54,446 bases of DNA, from positions 1 to 54,446 of the forward strand of contig JAZUCL010000016.1 in NCBI GenBank assembly GCA_045639125.1, in the 5' to 3' direction. The number at the start of each line of letters is the position of its first letter. The stretch's first letter is position 1. Positions 7,596 to 15,852 of the stretch are shown here, in pieces. The DNA is from JAZUCL01 sp045639125. Its GTDB lineage: Bacteria > Bacillota > Clostridia > Oscillospirales > QAMX01. The notes beneath the pieces are model-generated. The model was given only the letters and a program-made list of their open reading frames with translations, ran no database searches and was not told where the DNA came from. The translations under genes were made by a program, and so were the position numbers.

Positions 7596-7706
7596 TATAA
7601 TTACTTCTTTTGCCTCTTTTTTGCAGAACAAATTGGGTCGGTTCCTTGCAAGTTTAGTACATGAAAACCAAGAAGAAACAGCAAAAATCACCCTGCAATA
7701 CCACAA

Positions 7707-7731
7707 AAGGACGCTCTGTACGAGCGTCCTT
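7707..7731 (-). terminator. Terminator of mscL
   Basis: A 10-bp stem AAGGACGCTC/GAGCGTCCTT with a 5-nt loop begins 8 bp after the mscL stop and is followed by TTG-rich sequence on the minus strand. The rest of 7596-7738 shows no gene. Confidence 0.75.
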
Positions 7732-7738
7732 AATGGTT

Positions 7739-8146
7739 TTACTTCTTCTCTTTAAGTAAATCACGAATTTCGGTGAGCAGAACTTCTTCCTTAGAAGGCT
7801 CTGCGGGAGCGGGTTCGGGAGAAGGCTCTTCCTTCTTCTTACGTTTAAGGCGTTCAATAACCTTCACAACGAAGAATACGCTCAAAGCAATAATGAAGAA
7901 ATCGACAATTTGCTGAATGAACATACCATAAGCGATGGAAACAGGTTCACCGCCGCTGATGGAAGTCATCGGCTTTGTTGCAAGAGTTGAGAAATCGACA
8001 CCGCCCATAACCAGACCGACAGCGGGCATAATAATATCGTTTACAAGGCTCGTGACTATTTTACCAAACGCACCGCCGATAACAACACCAACTGCCATGT
8101 CTACGACATTACCACGGGAAATAAACTTCTTGAACTCGCCAAACAT
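7739..8146 (-). CDS. mscL: Large-conductance mechanosensitive channel MscL
   Basis: The 135-aa membrane protein begins MFGEFKKFISRGNVVDMAVGVVIG, the conserved N-terminal amphipathic helix and first transmembrane segment of MscL with its Gly/Ala/Val pore lining. TM2 spans about residues 72-98 and leads to the basic RLKRKKKEE cluster and a charged C-terminal helix. The length matches the family. MscL opens under membrane tension to release solutes in hypo-osmotic shock. It lies 75 bp downstream of the ParAB-associated gene and has its own terminator, so it may be read with that group or separately. Confidence 0.95.
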   Translation of the reverse strand: MFGEFKKFISRGNVVDMAVGVVIGGAFGKIVTSLVNDIIMPAVGLVMGGVDFSTLATKPMTSISGGEPVSIAYGMFIQQIVDFFIIALSVFFVVKVIERLKRKKKEEPSPEPAPAEPSKEEVLLTEIRDLLKEKK

Positions 8147-8221
8147 AGTTTTTGCACCTCTTTTATATATTTTTAATCTTTCAAAATAAACCTAATGGGA
8201 ATACTAACTTATGTATACAGC

Positions 8222-8608
8222 CTATTTCTTTGACTTTGCCCATTTTAACTTTGCTTTCGTTTCCTCAAGTTCTGCGGAAACAGCCTCAAGTTTAGCACCG
8301 AGTTCGTCAAGTTGTGCTTTTAACTCGGCAATCTCAGCATCTTTCGTGTCTACCGCCTCAAGAGTTTCTGCATTTGACGTTGCAAGTCTTTCAAAAGTGG
8401 CAGATAAGTTACTGTATCGCTCCTCAAATGCTGCAAGTTCCGTTTGCTTTTGAGTTAACTGGGCCGCAAGGACATCAATTTGCTCCTGTGCAGTATCAAT
8501 ACGATGATGGCTTGAATAAGAGAGAAGTACCAACGCAAGAGCAACGGCAAACATGGGTATAACGTAAGAAAATATGAATTTTTTAGGTGTAAGTGTTTTG
8601 TTATCCAT
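8222..8608 (-). CDS. Membrane-anchored coiled-coil protein coupled to ParB
   Basis: The 128-aa protein has one N-terminal membrane helix (about residues 12-29) followed by a single long heptad-rich coiled coil (about 35-125) and a basic end KLKWAKSKK. Its ATG overlaps the end of parB by 8 nt, indicating translational coupling. The layout recalls the small TM-plus-coiled-coil proteins often found after Soj/Spo0J in Firmicutes, but no named family is recognised. A link with chromosome segregation or the cell pole is an inference from position only. Confidence 0.65.
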   Translation of the reverse strand: MDNKTLTPKKFIFSYVIPMFAVALALVLLSYSSHHRIDTAQEQIDVLAAQLTQKQTELAAFEERYSNLSATFERLATSNAETLEAVDTKDAEIAELKAQLDELGAKLEAVSAELEETKAKLKWAKSKK

Positions 8609-9482
8609 TATTGTTCCCTCTGTCTTGCGGAGTAACGCTGTCTAAAAGACCGATAAGCGTTTCAAGATCTTCCGCATCGTAGTATTCAATCTCTAACTTT
8701 CCCTTTTTGCGACCTGCGTGGAACTTGAGTTTTCTACCAAGCCGCAGGGATAGACGATGCTCAACTTCCGCAAAGTAGTTGACAGTATCCTCGTCAATGG
8801 CAGGTCGAATTTTCTCTGTCAAAAGGGACTTAACATATCGCTCCAATGCACGAACACTCATGTCCGAGTCTATGCAAACGTCCGCTGCCTTTTGGATTTT
8901 ATCTGCACTTCCCAAAGATAATAAAGTCCGTGCGTGACCTGCAGACAACTTGCCGTCAGATACGAGAGTGCGTACCGATTCAGGCAACGATAAAAGACGT
9001 AAGGCGTTTGCCACAGCAGGACGTGATTTGCCCACCGTGCTTGCAATATCGTCTTGAGTCATGGCATACTCTGATTGAAGTCTGCCAAACCCCTCTGCCT
9101 CCTCAATGGGATTTAAGTCCTCACGCTGTAAATTCTCAATAAGAGCAAGTTCCGCTACACGTCTGTCGTCAGCGTCAATTATAGTTACAGGAACTTCGCT
9201 TAACCCTGCCAAACGTGATGCACGCCAACGGCGTTCACCGGCTACGATACAATAGCAATTTTCATCAACTTTACGTACTACAATAGGCTGAAGCAGACCG
9301 TCTTTTTTGATACTGTCTGCAAGTGAGCGTAACTTCTCCTCGTCAAAGACACGGCGGGGCTGGTTTGGGTTTGGCTCAATGTCACTTATACGTAGCGTCC
9401 GAGTACCGCCTGAAACAGTAACTTCTGCTACCGTATCACTGCCGAGCAGTGCCGACAGGCCTTTACCAAGACCTCTTGCCAT
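8601..9482 (-). CDS. parB: Chromosome partitioning protein ParB (Spo0J/Noc family)
   Basis: The 293-aa protein has the N-terminal ParB/Srx nuclease-like CTP-binding domain with the GERRWRA motif (about residues 81-87) and ENLQREDLNPIEEA (about 114). A central helix-turn-helix (MTQDDIASTVGKSRPAVANALRLL) and a C-terminal dimerisation domain follow. ParB clamps load at parS sites near the origin. No parS copy was seen in this window. AAGGAGG lies before the ATG; parA is 18 bp upstream, so the two form an operon. Spo0J and Noc paralogues cannot be separated here, but the adjacent parA favours Spo0J. Confidence 0.92.
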   Translation of the reverse strand: MARGLGKGLSALLGSDTVAEVTVSGGTRTLRISDIEPNPNQPRRVFDEEKLRSLADSIKKDGLLQPIVVRKVDENCYCIVAGERRWRASRLAGLSEVPVTIIDADDRRVAELALIENLQREDLNPIEEAEGFGRLQSEYAMTQDDIASTVGKSRPAVANALRLLSLPESVRTLVSDGKLSAGHARTLLSLGSADKIQKAADVCIDSDMSVRALERYVKSLLTEKIRPAIDEDTVNYFAEVEHRLSLRLGRKLKFHAGRKKGKLEIEYYDAEDLETLIGLLDSVTPQDRGNNNG

Positions 9483-9500
9483 AAATACGCCTCCTTACAA

Positions 9501-10253
9501 TTACAAATTTGTCTTTATAATGTACGTTGCCAACTCACGATAGCACTTCGCACCTTTTGATGACGAATCGTATGCAGTTACTGGAGCACCATGGCTTGGA
9601 GCCTCGCTAAGTCGGACGTTTCTTGGAATAATTATAGGGAAAACTTGCCGTCCAAAGTGCTTTTTAACTTCATCAGCAACTTGTAAGTTCAAATTAAGTC
9701 GTGTGTCAAACATGGTGAGTAAAACACCCTCCAACTCCAAAGACGGATTAAGGGAGCGTTTAACCATGCGAATTGTATTCATTAACTGACTAAGACCTTC
9801 CAAGGCGTAATACTCACATTGCATCGGAGTAATAACCGAGTCAGAGGCAGTCAAAGCATTGATAGTAAGTAGCCCCATACTTGGTGGGCAGTCAATAATG
9901 ATAAAATCGTAATCAAAAACAACAGGCTGCAGTAACTTTTTAAGACGCTTTTCACGTCTGTCAAGTTCAACCAACTCAACCTCAGCACCTGCCAATTCAA
10001 TAGATGCAGGCAGCACATCGCAGTATTTTGTATGTACAATCAAATCGGAAGCGGAAATATCGTCAATGAGTCCATGATAAACGCACTTGTCACGCTTGTC
10101 CACACCAAAACCGGAGGTGGCATTACCTTGTGGGTCAAGGTCACACATTAAAACACGCTTTCCCGATTCTTTTAATGCCGCCGCTAAATTGACAGCAGTT
10201 GTGGTTTTTCCCACGCCGCCTTTTTGGTTGGCTACTGCAATTATTTTTCCCAT
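9501..10253 (-). CDS. parA: ParA/Soj-family ATPase
   Basis: The 250-aa protein has the deviant Walker A motif KGGVGKTTTAVNLA (residues 10-23), Walker A' DLDPQGNATSGFG and Walker B FIIIDCPPSMG. The length is typical of chromosomal Soj. It forms ATP-dependent dimers on DNA and works with ParB in origin segregation. It is first in the minus-strand parA-parB-coiled-coil operon, with a promoter about 30 bp upstream and GGAGG before the ATG. Confidence 0.94.
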   Translation of the reverse strand: MGKIIAVANQKGGVGKTTTAVNLAAALKESGKRVLMCDLDPQGNATSGFGVDKRDKCVYHGLIDDISASDLIVHTKYCDVLPASIELAGAEVELVELDRREKRLKKLLQPVVFDYDFIIIDCPPSMGLLTINALTASDSVITPMQCEYYALEGLSQLMNTIRMVKRSLNPSLELEGVLLTMFDTRLNLNLQVADEVKKHFGRQVFPIIIPRNVRLSEAPSHGAPVTAYDSSSKGAKCYRELATYIIKTNL

Positions 10254-10282
10254 AAGTCCGCCTCCTTTCTATTGCTTTCTCC

Positions 10283-10310
10283 ATTATACCACATTTAATG
10301 GATTTTTCAA
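10283..10310 (-). promoter_or_regulatory. Sigma-A-type promoter for parAB
   Basis: On the minus strand TTGAAA (10310-10305) and TATAAT (10288-10283) have a 16-bp spacer. Transcription would start about 20 nt before parA. Confidence 0.7.
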
Positions 10311-10406
10311 TGGTTATTTTACAAACGGTATCATTTTGTTTACAGATTACATTTAACCTTGTCCTCAAAGCCAATAAAAATTACAAAAAGAAATTTCAGC
10401 AATCAC

Positions 10407-10435
10407 TTGACAAACAGCCGTAGCGGTGGTATACT
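10407..10435 (+). promoter_or_regulatory. Sigma-A-type promoter for the tRNA-Ser pair
   Basis: TTGACA (10407-10412) and TATACT (10430-10435) are separated by 17 bp, about 50 bp before the first tRNA. Confidence 0.8.
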
Positions 10436-10485
10436 ACTCATGTTCACTTGTGCGATATGTTATTATAATGTAGCCGCAGAGATAC

Positions 10486-10574
10486 GGAGAGATGTCCGAG
10501 TGGTTTAAGGAGCTGGTCTTGAAAACCAGTGACTCTGCAAGGAGCCAAGGGTTCGAATCCCTTTCTCTCCGCCA
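10486..10574 (+). tRNA. tRNA-Ser (UGA)
   Basis: The 89-nt class II tRNA has acceptor GGAGAGA/TCTCTCC, anticodon stem CTGGT/ACCAG with loop CTTGAAA (anticodon TGA), a long variable arm typical of serine tRNA, T-arm AGGGTTCGAATCCCT and an encoded GCCA. Confidence 0.95.
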
Positions 10575-10595
10575 ACTTAATATTAAGTTCACCAT

Positions 10596-10685
10596 GGAGA
10601 AGTACTCAAGTGGTGAAGAGGCGCCCCTGCTAAGGGTGTAGGTCGGGTGACCGGCGCGAGGGTTCAAATCCCTCCTTCTCCGCCA
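10596..10685 (+). tRNA. tRNA-Ser (GCU)
   Basis: The 90-nt class II tRNA has acceptor GGAGAAG with its 3' partner CTTCTCC, anticodon loop CTGCTAA (anticodon GCT) and a long GC-rich variable arm. The T-loop is TTCAAAT and CCA is encoded. It follows tRNA-Ser(UGA) by 21 bp and shares its promoter. Confidence 0.95.
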
Positions 10686-10687
10686 AG

Positions 10688-10718
10688 AAAAAAAGGACTG
10701 CAAATGCAGTCCTTTTTT
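10688..10718 (+). terminator. Terminator of the tRNA-Ser unit
   Basis: Stem AAAAAAGGACTGC with GCAGTCCTTTTTT, immediately after the second tRNA, ends in a run of six T. Confidence 0.9.
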
Positions 10719-10728
10719 CAGTTAATCC

Positions 10729-10845
10729 GTCCTTTCGGACGGAATAAATCTGCTGACGCAGATGAAATCACTTAGTGATGAAATCCGACTTCGTCGAGTT
10801 TGGATTTCATCGTGAGCGAAGCGAACGATTTCATTCATTGATTTT
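10729..10845. repeat. Array of mini-hairpins separated by ATGAAAT spacers
   Basis: Small palindromes GTCCTTTCGGAC, CTGCTGACGCAG, CACTTAGTG, GACTTCGTC and CGTGAGCGAAGCGAACG follow each other, separated by ATGAAAT or GGATTTCAT. The unit is about 18-20 bp. Like the array at 4325-4490 it directly follows a tRNA terminator. It overlaps the -35 region of the next promoter and has no coding potential. Confidence 0.65.
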
Positions 10846-10866
10846 TACGTAGAATTATGGTATAAT
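10838..10866 (+). promoter_or_regulatory. Promoter of the membrane LuxR regulator
   Basis: TTGATT (10838-10843) and TATAAT (10861-10866) have a 17-bp spacer, about 140 bp before the start codon. The intervening leader (10870-11000) shows no clear riboswitch. Confidence 0.65.
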
Positions 10867-11005
10867 ATGGTACATCAGATAAAATAGCGACAGGAAGATA
10901 GAAAACCACAAGCGGCACTTTAAGGAAAGTTTTATGACTTTTGTGGAAAAAGCGGCATAGAGGTTGACTTTGCAAAATAATTAAATAGTTTTGGGAGGAC
11001 TTTTT

Positions 11006-11986
11006 ATGTCTTTGATATATGGAATTATCAGTTTTGTGTCACTAATTCTTATTGTGATATGCAGACTGGTAGATAAAAAGAAAGATAAATATTTATTATT
11101 ACTTTTTACATCGGTGTTTGTGTGCAATCTTGGCAATTTTCTTATTTCCATAGCACCAAGCCTGAAACTTGCACTTGGTGCTAATATCATTAGTTACTTA
11201 GGACAAGTTTTCTTACCGTTTTTTATGCTGCGGTTAATATTGAATCTGTGTAAGTTAAAACATCCAAAATGGCTGACACCGACATTGCTTACTATCGGCG
11301 TTATTATGATGCTTATTGCTGCAACTCCCGGTATTTGCGACATATATTATAAAAATGCTGAAATTACCATTGTAAACGGAACAACGAGAATCATAAGAGA
11401 ATACGGCCCTCTCCACAATGTATATGCCATTTATCTTGTGGGATATGTTGTTGCTACTATCTGGGTTATTATATATGCTATTACAAAAAAGAAATTGGTA
11501 TCTACTATGCATGCCACATTTCTCTTCACTGCAACACTTTGTAATGTGATAGTTTGGATTGTTGAAAAATTTCTGCCAAGAGGATTTGAATTTCTTTCTG
11601 TTTCGTATATTATAACTGAACTTTTTATCTTATTGCTGTACGGAATCCTGCAACAGTACGAAATGATATTTAAGACAAAGGAATCAGACCTTGAAAGGAT
11701 GAAAATAAAGGATATTCCCCAAGGAGTCATGGAATCTCTTGAACTGTTTATAAGGCGTGTGCCAAACTTGACAGATGCAGAGTACGCAGTATTTGTTCAT
11801 TACATAAACGGCCATAAAATAAAAGAAATACCAAGTCTATCATACATAAGCGAAAACACTGTCAAAAAATATAACAGAAGTATCTATAAAAAACTTGGAG
11901 TTGCCACAAGAGATGAATTGATGGTTTACATTGATTTATTAAAACGATGCGATAAAATAAATGAAGTCTTAATTAAAGATAATTGA
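11006..11986 (+). CDS. Seven-TM membrane-bound LuxR-type transcription regulator
   Basis: The 326-aa protein has about seven hydrophobic helices in residues 1-215, resembling the N-terminal 7TM module of some histidine kinases. A cytoplasmic LuxR/GerE-like helix-turn-helix follows at the C-terminus (LTDAEYAVFVHYINGHKIKE, then YISENTVKKYNRSIYKKLGV, about residues 250-300). There is no kinase or receiver domain, so sensing and DNA binding lie in one membrane protein. The ATG at 11006 has GGGAGGA 6 nt upstream. It directly precedes the zinc-ribbon/YdjGHI operon, whose upstream region holds two palindromes, making it the likely regulator. The signal is unknown. Confidence 0.8.
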   Translation: MSLIYGIISFVSLILIVICRLVDKKKDKYLLLLFTSVFVCNLGNFLISIAPSLKLALGANIISYLGQVFLPFFMLRLILNLCKLKHPKWLTPTLLTIGVIMMLIAATPGICDIYYKNAEITIVNGTTRIIREYGPLHNVYAIYLVGYVVATIWVIIYAITKKKLVSTMHATFLFTATLCNVIVWIVEKFLPRGFEFLSVSYIITELFILLLYGILQQYEMIFKTKESDLERMKIKDIPQGVMESLELFIRRVPNLTDAEYAVFVHYINGHKIKEIPSLSYISENTVKKYNRSIYKKLGVATRDELMVYIDLLKRCDKINEVLIKDN

Positions 11987-12082
11987 TTTATATACACCTT
12001 CAAAGGAAAAACTTTGGAGGTGTATTTTTTGTCTAATCGTCAAAACTACCGATTTAACTTGTAAAATTGTATGTTTTAGACA

Positions 12083-12162
12083 GTACCCTTAGGGTACATT
12101 TTGCAAAAAAGCGGAATTGTACCCTAAGGGTAATATGATTTTATGAGAGAAATATATATAAT
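12083..12162 (+). promoter_or_regulatory. Twin palindromic operators plus candidate promoter
   Basis: Site 1 is GTACCCTTAGGGTAC (12083-12097), a perfect palindrome. Site 2 is TACCCTAAGGGTA (12120-12132). Their centres are 36 bp apart. TATAAT lies at 12157-12162 with no good -35. Relative to a start near 12169 the sites centre at about -79 and -43, where LuxR-type activators usually bind to help a weak promoter. Confidence 0.7.
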
Positions 12163-12201
12163 TTTAATCAAAGAAATAAAGTTTTCAGGAGGTGGAGAAA
12201 T

Positions 12202-12567
12202 ATGCTTAGGAAAAAAATCAAAGAAAATCTTAAAGACTTCTCTGATGAAAAAAATATTTGTTTTGGAGTAGTTTGTGAGATTTGTGGCGAAGTTTGGATG
12301 TATAAGAAAATAAGTGTTTCACCTAAACCTCCTGATGAGGCAGGCAAAATAATATGGCAGGCACAGTACAGAAGAAAACATGAAATGATGAAAGAAAATG
12401 CAATCGAAGATGCTTTCAAGCATTTCAGTGTATGTCCGATATGCGAAAGACTTGCAGATGACTATTGCTTTTTAATCACTCCGGAAATTGATATGTGCAA
12501 ATCCTGTGCAGAGAACCTGGGTAAGTACGGAGAACCGGTACTTTCTTTGGATGCCAAGGCGTTATAA
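12202..12567 (+). CDS. Small cysteine-rich (zinc-binding) protein
   Basis: The 121-aa soluble protein contains three CxxC pairs (CEIC at 25-28, CPIC near 78, CKSC near 99), suggesting one or two zinc-binding knuckles. No known family is recognised. AGGAGG lies 11-12 nt before the ATG. It is the first gene after the twin palindromes and ends 21 bp before the YdjG-like gene. In Bacillus subtilis the position before ydjG is held by pspA; this protein has none of the long helices of PspA, so it is not an obvious replacement. Its role is unknown. Confidence 0.75.
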   Translation: MLRKKIKENLKDFSDEKNICFGVVCEICGEVWMYKKISVSPKPPDEAGKIIWQAQYRRKHEMMKENAIEDAFKHFSVCPICERLADDYCFLITPEIDMCKSCAENLGKYGEPVLSLDAKAL

Positions 12568-12588
12568 TGAGAAAAGGAGGTTGTGTAA

Positions 12589-13671
12589 ATGGATAATATT
12601 CAAAGTTACAAATGCCCTTGTTGCGGTGCGGCACTTGAGTTTTCACCGAGTTTGGGAAAACTTGGCTGTGAATCCTGCGGAAATGAATTTGAACTTGATG
12701 TATTAAAACAGATAAAAGATGCTCAAGACGGTGTGCATGAATCAAATTATGATTGGGAGCACTATGAACCAAGAGAGTTTGGCAATCAAGAAACGAAAGG
12801 TATATCCGGATACACCTGCCCTTCATGTGGAGCAGAGATTACAGGCGATGATACACTTAGTGCAACTGTTTGTCCCTATTGCTCAAATGCAACAATTATA
12901 AAATCGCAGTTTGAGGGAACACTTAAACCCGACTTTGTGATTCCTTTTAAGAAAGATAAGAAAATGGCTATGGAAGAATTTGAAAAAGCGTGCAAAAAAG
13001 CCCCATTTCTTCCCGATGAATTTAAGGATAAAAAGAGAATTTCGGAAATGTCAGGTGTTTATGTTCCTTTTTGGATGTTCGATTGTGATTGCACTGCCGA
13101 CGTTACATATAACGCACAAAGAATATTTAGGTGGAGCGATTCCAATTACGATTACACAAGAACGGATTTTTTCCATATATTTCGTTCGGGAAATGTCGGA
13201 TATGAAAATATCCCCGTTGACGGCTCAAAAAAAGCAGACGATAACTATATGGAAGCACTTGAACCATTTGATTATACTGATGCAAAGAATTTTGATACAG
13301 CATTTCTCTCTGGATTTTTGGCCGATAGGTACGATGTGTCGGCTGAAGAGAGCATCGAACGTGCAAACGAACGAGTAAAAAACAGTACGATAAGTGCTTT
13401 TGGTGAAACGGTGTGTGGATATATAAATGTTGTGCCGGTAAACTGCGGTGTTAACTTTTCCAGAGGAAAAATCAGATATTCGTTGCTACCTGTATGGATG
13501 CTAAACATAAAATATCTTGATAAAATATATAAATTTGCAATTAACGGACAGACAGGTAAAGTTGTTGGAGAATATCCTGTATGTAAAAAGAAAAGAAACA
13601 GATTTTTCTATAAAGTGTTTGGAATCTCATTGACTATTGCTTTAGTCATCGGCTGGCTTTATTTAAGTTAG
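12589..13671 (+). CDS. YdjG-like zinc-ribbon membrane protein
   Basis: The 360-aa protein has two N-terminal zinc ribbons (CPCCG with CESCG at residues 9-31; CPSCG with CPYCS near 80-103). A domain of about 220 residues follows with the conserved-looking stretch SGVYVPFWMFDCD (about 147), and one C-terminal membrane helix (about 338-358). This matches TFIIB-type zinc-ribbon proteins such as B. subtilis YdjG, which forms a membrane platform with YdjH for the SPFH protein YdjI. The next two genes are YdjH-like and YdjI-like, which strengthens the call. AAGGAGG precedes the ATG. Confidence 0.8.
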   Translation: MDNIQSYKCPCCGAALEFSPSLGKLGCESCGNEFELDVLKQIKDAQDGVHESNYDWEHYEPREFGNQETKGISGYTCPSCGAEITGDDTLSATVCPYCSNATIIKSQFEGTLKPDFVIPFKKDKKMAMEEFEKACKKAPFLPDEFKDKKRISEMSGVYVPFWMFDCDCTADVTYNAQRIFRWSDSNYDYTRTDFFHIFRSGNVGYENIPVDGSKKADDNYMEALEPFDYTDAKNFDTAFLSGFLADRYDVSAEESIERANERVKNSTISAFGETVCGYINVVPVNCGVNFSRGKIRYSLLPVWMLNIKYLDKIYKFAINGQTGKVVGEYPVCKKKRNRFFYKVFGISLTIALVIGWLYLS

Positions 13672-13682
13672 GGGGAATGGAA

Positions 13683-14471
13683 ATGAAAAAGATAGTTAGC
13701 AGGATTATGCTTTTCATTTTATGTTCTTGTTTTATATTCCCTATTACATCTTTTGCAAATAGTACAGGTTCAGAATTTGCGGTGGTTGATGAAACTGACA
13801 TTCTTTTAGAATCAGAACTAAATGAACTAAATAACATACTGCTGTCTTTGAGAAAGAAGTATTCACAGGATATTTCTGTAGTCATTGCAAATGAACTGTA
13901 TAGAGAAACAGCGATGGAATCGGCAGACGATATTTTCGATTACGGAGGATATGGCTACGGAGAAAATTCAGACGGAATGCTTCTTTATATCTGCTTATAT
14001 CCAAGAGAATATTATTTTTCAACTCACGGCTCGGCAATGAAGGTTTTTAACAGAAACGGACTTGTTTATCTTGAAGAAAAAGTAGTTCCATATCTTATAG
14101 ATGATGATTACTACGGAGCAATTAAAACTTATGCCGACACTTCAGAAGAACTTTTGGAAATGGCAGCAGGCGGAACGCCATACAACAATCGGCCAATTAA
14201 AGATATTTTAATTGTTATTTCCCTTGTTATCTTAATTCCTTTTGTAATAGCCTTTTCATTGACATTTAGGAAACTAAAGAAAATGAAAACGGCAAATAAA
14301 CAGGAATATGCATCAAACTATATAAAACAAGGAAGTTTTAATATAACAAGGCAAGGCGACGTTTTCTTATACAGCACGACAACAAGGACGTTAAAATCAA
14401 AAAGTATCAGTGGCGGCAGCCATACCTCATCCTCCGGCAGAACCCACGGTGGACGAGGCGGCAGTTTTTAA
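13683..14471 (+). CDS. YdjH-like TPM-domain membrane protein
   Basis: The 262-aa protein has a signal peptide or first membrane helix (residues 1-25) and an extracytoplasmic TPM domain (about 30-160, with the GYGYGENSDGMLLYI core typical of the family). A TM helix (about 177-199) and a cytoplasmic Ser/Gly/His-rich tail ending GRTHGGRGGSF follow. The start at 13683 has AGGGGGAA 5 nt upstream; an ATG at 13677 is too close to that site. It is 11 bp after the YdjG-like gene and 31 bp before the SPFH gene. The TPM family name does not prove phosphatase activity. Confidence 0.82.
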   Translation: MKKIVSRIMLFILCSCFIFPITSFANSTGSEFAVVDETDILLESELNELNNILLSLRKKYSQDISVVIANELYRETAMESADDIFDYGGYGYGENSDGMLLYICLYPREYYFSTHGSAMKVFNRNGLVYLEEKVVPYLIDDDYYGAIKTYADTSEELLEMAAGGTPYNNRPIKDILIVISLVILIPFVIAFSLTFRKLKKMKTANKQEYASNYIKQGSFNITRQGDVFLYSTTTRTLKSKSISGGSHTSSSGRTHGGRGGSF

Positions 14472-14502
14472 TAACATAATTAAATTCGGGAGGTAGAGCA
14501 AT

Positions 14503-15816
14503 ATGGGACTTATTAAAGCAGGTGTTGGAAGTCTTGGTGGCGTAATGGCAGACCAATGGCGAGATTATTTTTACTGCGAAGCAATAGATAGAGAGATTTT
14601 GGTAACAAAAGGTGAAAAGCGTGTCGGAGGTAGAAGTTCTAATAAAAAGGGTGAGGACAACATCATCTCAAACGGCTCAATCATCGCAGTAGCAGACGGA
14701 CAATGTATGATGATTGTGGAACAAGGCAAAGTTGTTGAGGTGTGTGCTGAGCCGGGAGAATTTTTGTATGATACTTCAACTGAACCGAGCATATTTTACG
14801 CAGGACTTGGTGAAGGAATTAAACAAAGTTTTTCTCTAATAGGTAAGCGTTTTGGATTCGGCGGAGATGCAGCAAAGGACCAAAGAGTTTATTATTTTAA
14901 CACATTAGAAATTCCGGGAAATAAATTCGGAACTGCAAATCCCATTCCGTTTAGAGTGGTTGTAAATGAGGAAATGGGATTTGCTCTTTCAGTAGATTTA
15001 AGGTGCAACGGAGAATACTCGTATAAAATAACAAATCCTTTGCTCTTTTATACCAATGTTTGCGGAAACGTATCACAACATTATGAACGTAGCGAGATTG
15101 ACTCCATGATGAAGAGTGAACTTTTAAGTGCACTTCAACCGGCTCTTGCTAAAATTGCAGTTCAAAAAATCGAGTATTATGAAATCCCTGCTCATACGGT
15201 AGAAATCACAAATGCGTTAAACGAAGTATTGTCTTCTTCATGGAAGGAAAAGCGTGGTATTGAAATATTCTCAATGAATATAAACTCCATAACTATCCCT
15301 GATGACCAGAGAAAGAAGATTACCGAGTGGGAAGAAAATGCAATGACGATAAACCCAAATATTGCAGGTGCACGTATGGTTGGAGCAACTGCCGATGCAA
15401 TGCGTGATGCTGCCAATAACCAAGGCGGTATGGGAGCAATGGGCGGCTTTTTCGGTATGGGCATGGCACAAAATGCAGGAGGAATAAACGCAGGGAATCT
15501 ATTTGCTATGGGCAGTCAACAGACACAATCTGCACCGGCAATTAAAGGTTGGAAATGCTCCTGTGGTGCTAATGCAAGCGGAAATTTCTGCACTGAATGC
15601 GGCAGCAAGAAACCTGAAGTTTCAGTTGACGGATGGATTTGTTCTTGCGGAGCAAAAAACAAAGGTAAGTTCTGCTCTGAGTGCGGAACAAAAAAACCTG
15701 CTGATGCACCTATTTTTAAGTGTGATAAATGCGGCTGGGAACCGGAAAATCCTCAAGACCCGCCAAAATTCTGCCCTGAATGTGGTGATGTATTTGATAA
15801 TAACGATATAAAGTAA
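14503..15816 (+). CDS. YdjI-like SPFH protein with three C-terminal zinc ribbons
   Basis: The 437-aa protein has an SPFH/virion-core-like domain (about residues 20-290) and a Gly/Met-rich linker (GGMGAMGGFFGMGMAQ, about 305-320). Three consecutive zinc ribbons end the protein (CSCG with CTECG, CSCG with CSECG, CDKCG with CPECG). It has no membrane helix. In B. subtilis YdjI binds the YdjG/YdjH platform and is needed for PspA localisation. Here no PspA gene accompanies it, and the triple ribbon is a longer tail than the single C-terminal ribbon expected. It lies third in the same-direction YdjG-H-I run. Confidence 0.85.
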   Translation: MGLIKAGVGSLGGVMADQWRDYFYCEAIDREILVTKGEKRVGGRSSNKKGEDNIISNGSIIAVADGQCMMIVEQGKVVEVCAEPGEFLYDTSTEPSIFYAGLGEGIKQSFSLIGKRFGFGGDAAKDQRVYYFNTLEIPGNKFGTANPIPFRVVVNEEMGFALSVDLRCNGEYSYKITNPLLFYTNVCGNVSQHYERSEIDSMMKSELLSALQPALAKIAVQKIEYYEIPAHTVEITNALNEVLSSSWKEKRGIEIFSMNINSITIPDDQRKKITEWEENAMTINPNIAGARMVGATADAMRDAANNQGGMGAMGGFFGMGMAQNAGGINAGNLFAMGSQQTQSAPAIKGWKCSCGANASGNFCTECGSKKPEVSVDGWICSCGAKNKGKFCSECGTKKPADAPIFKCDKCGWEPENPQDPPKFCPECGDVFDNNDIK

Positions 15817-15852
15817 AAAGTCGATAAAAGTATGAAAAGAGGTGACATAAAA

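Noticed and set aside
10729..10845. CRISPR array
   Set aside because: The repeats are short, differ in sequence and are hairpins with spacer-like constant parts, the reverse of a CRISPR layout. No cas genes are present.
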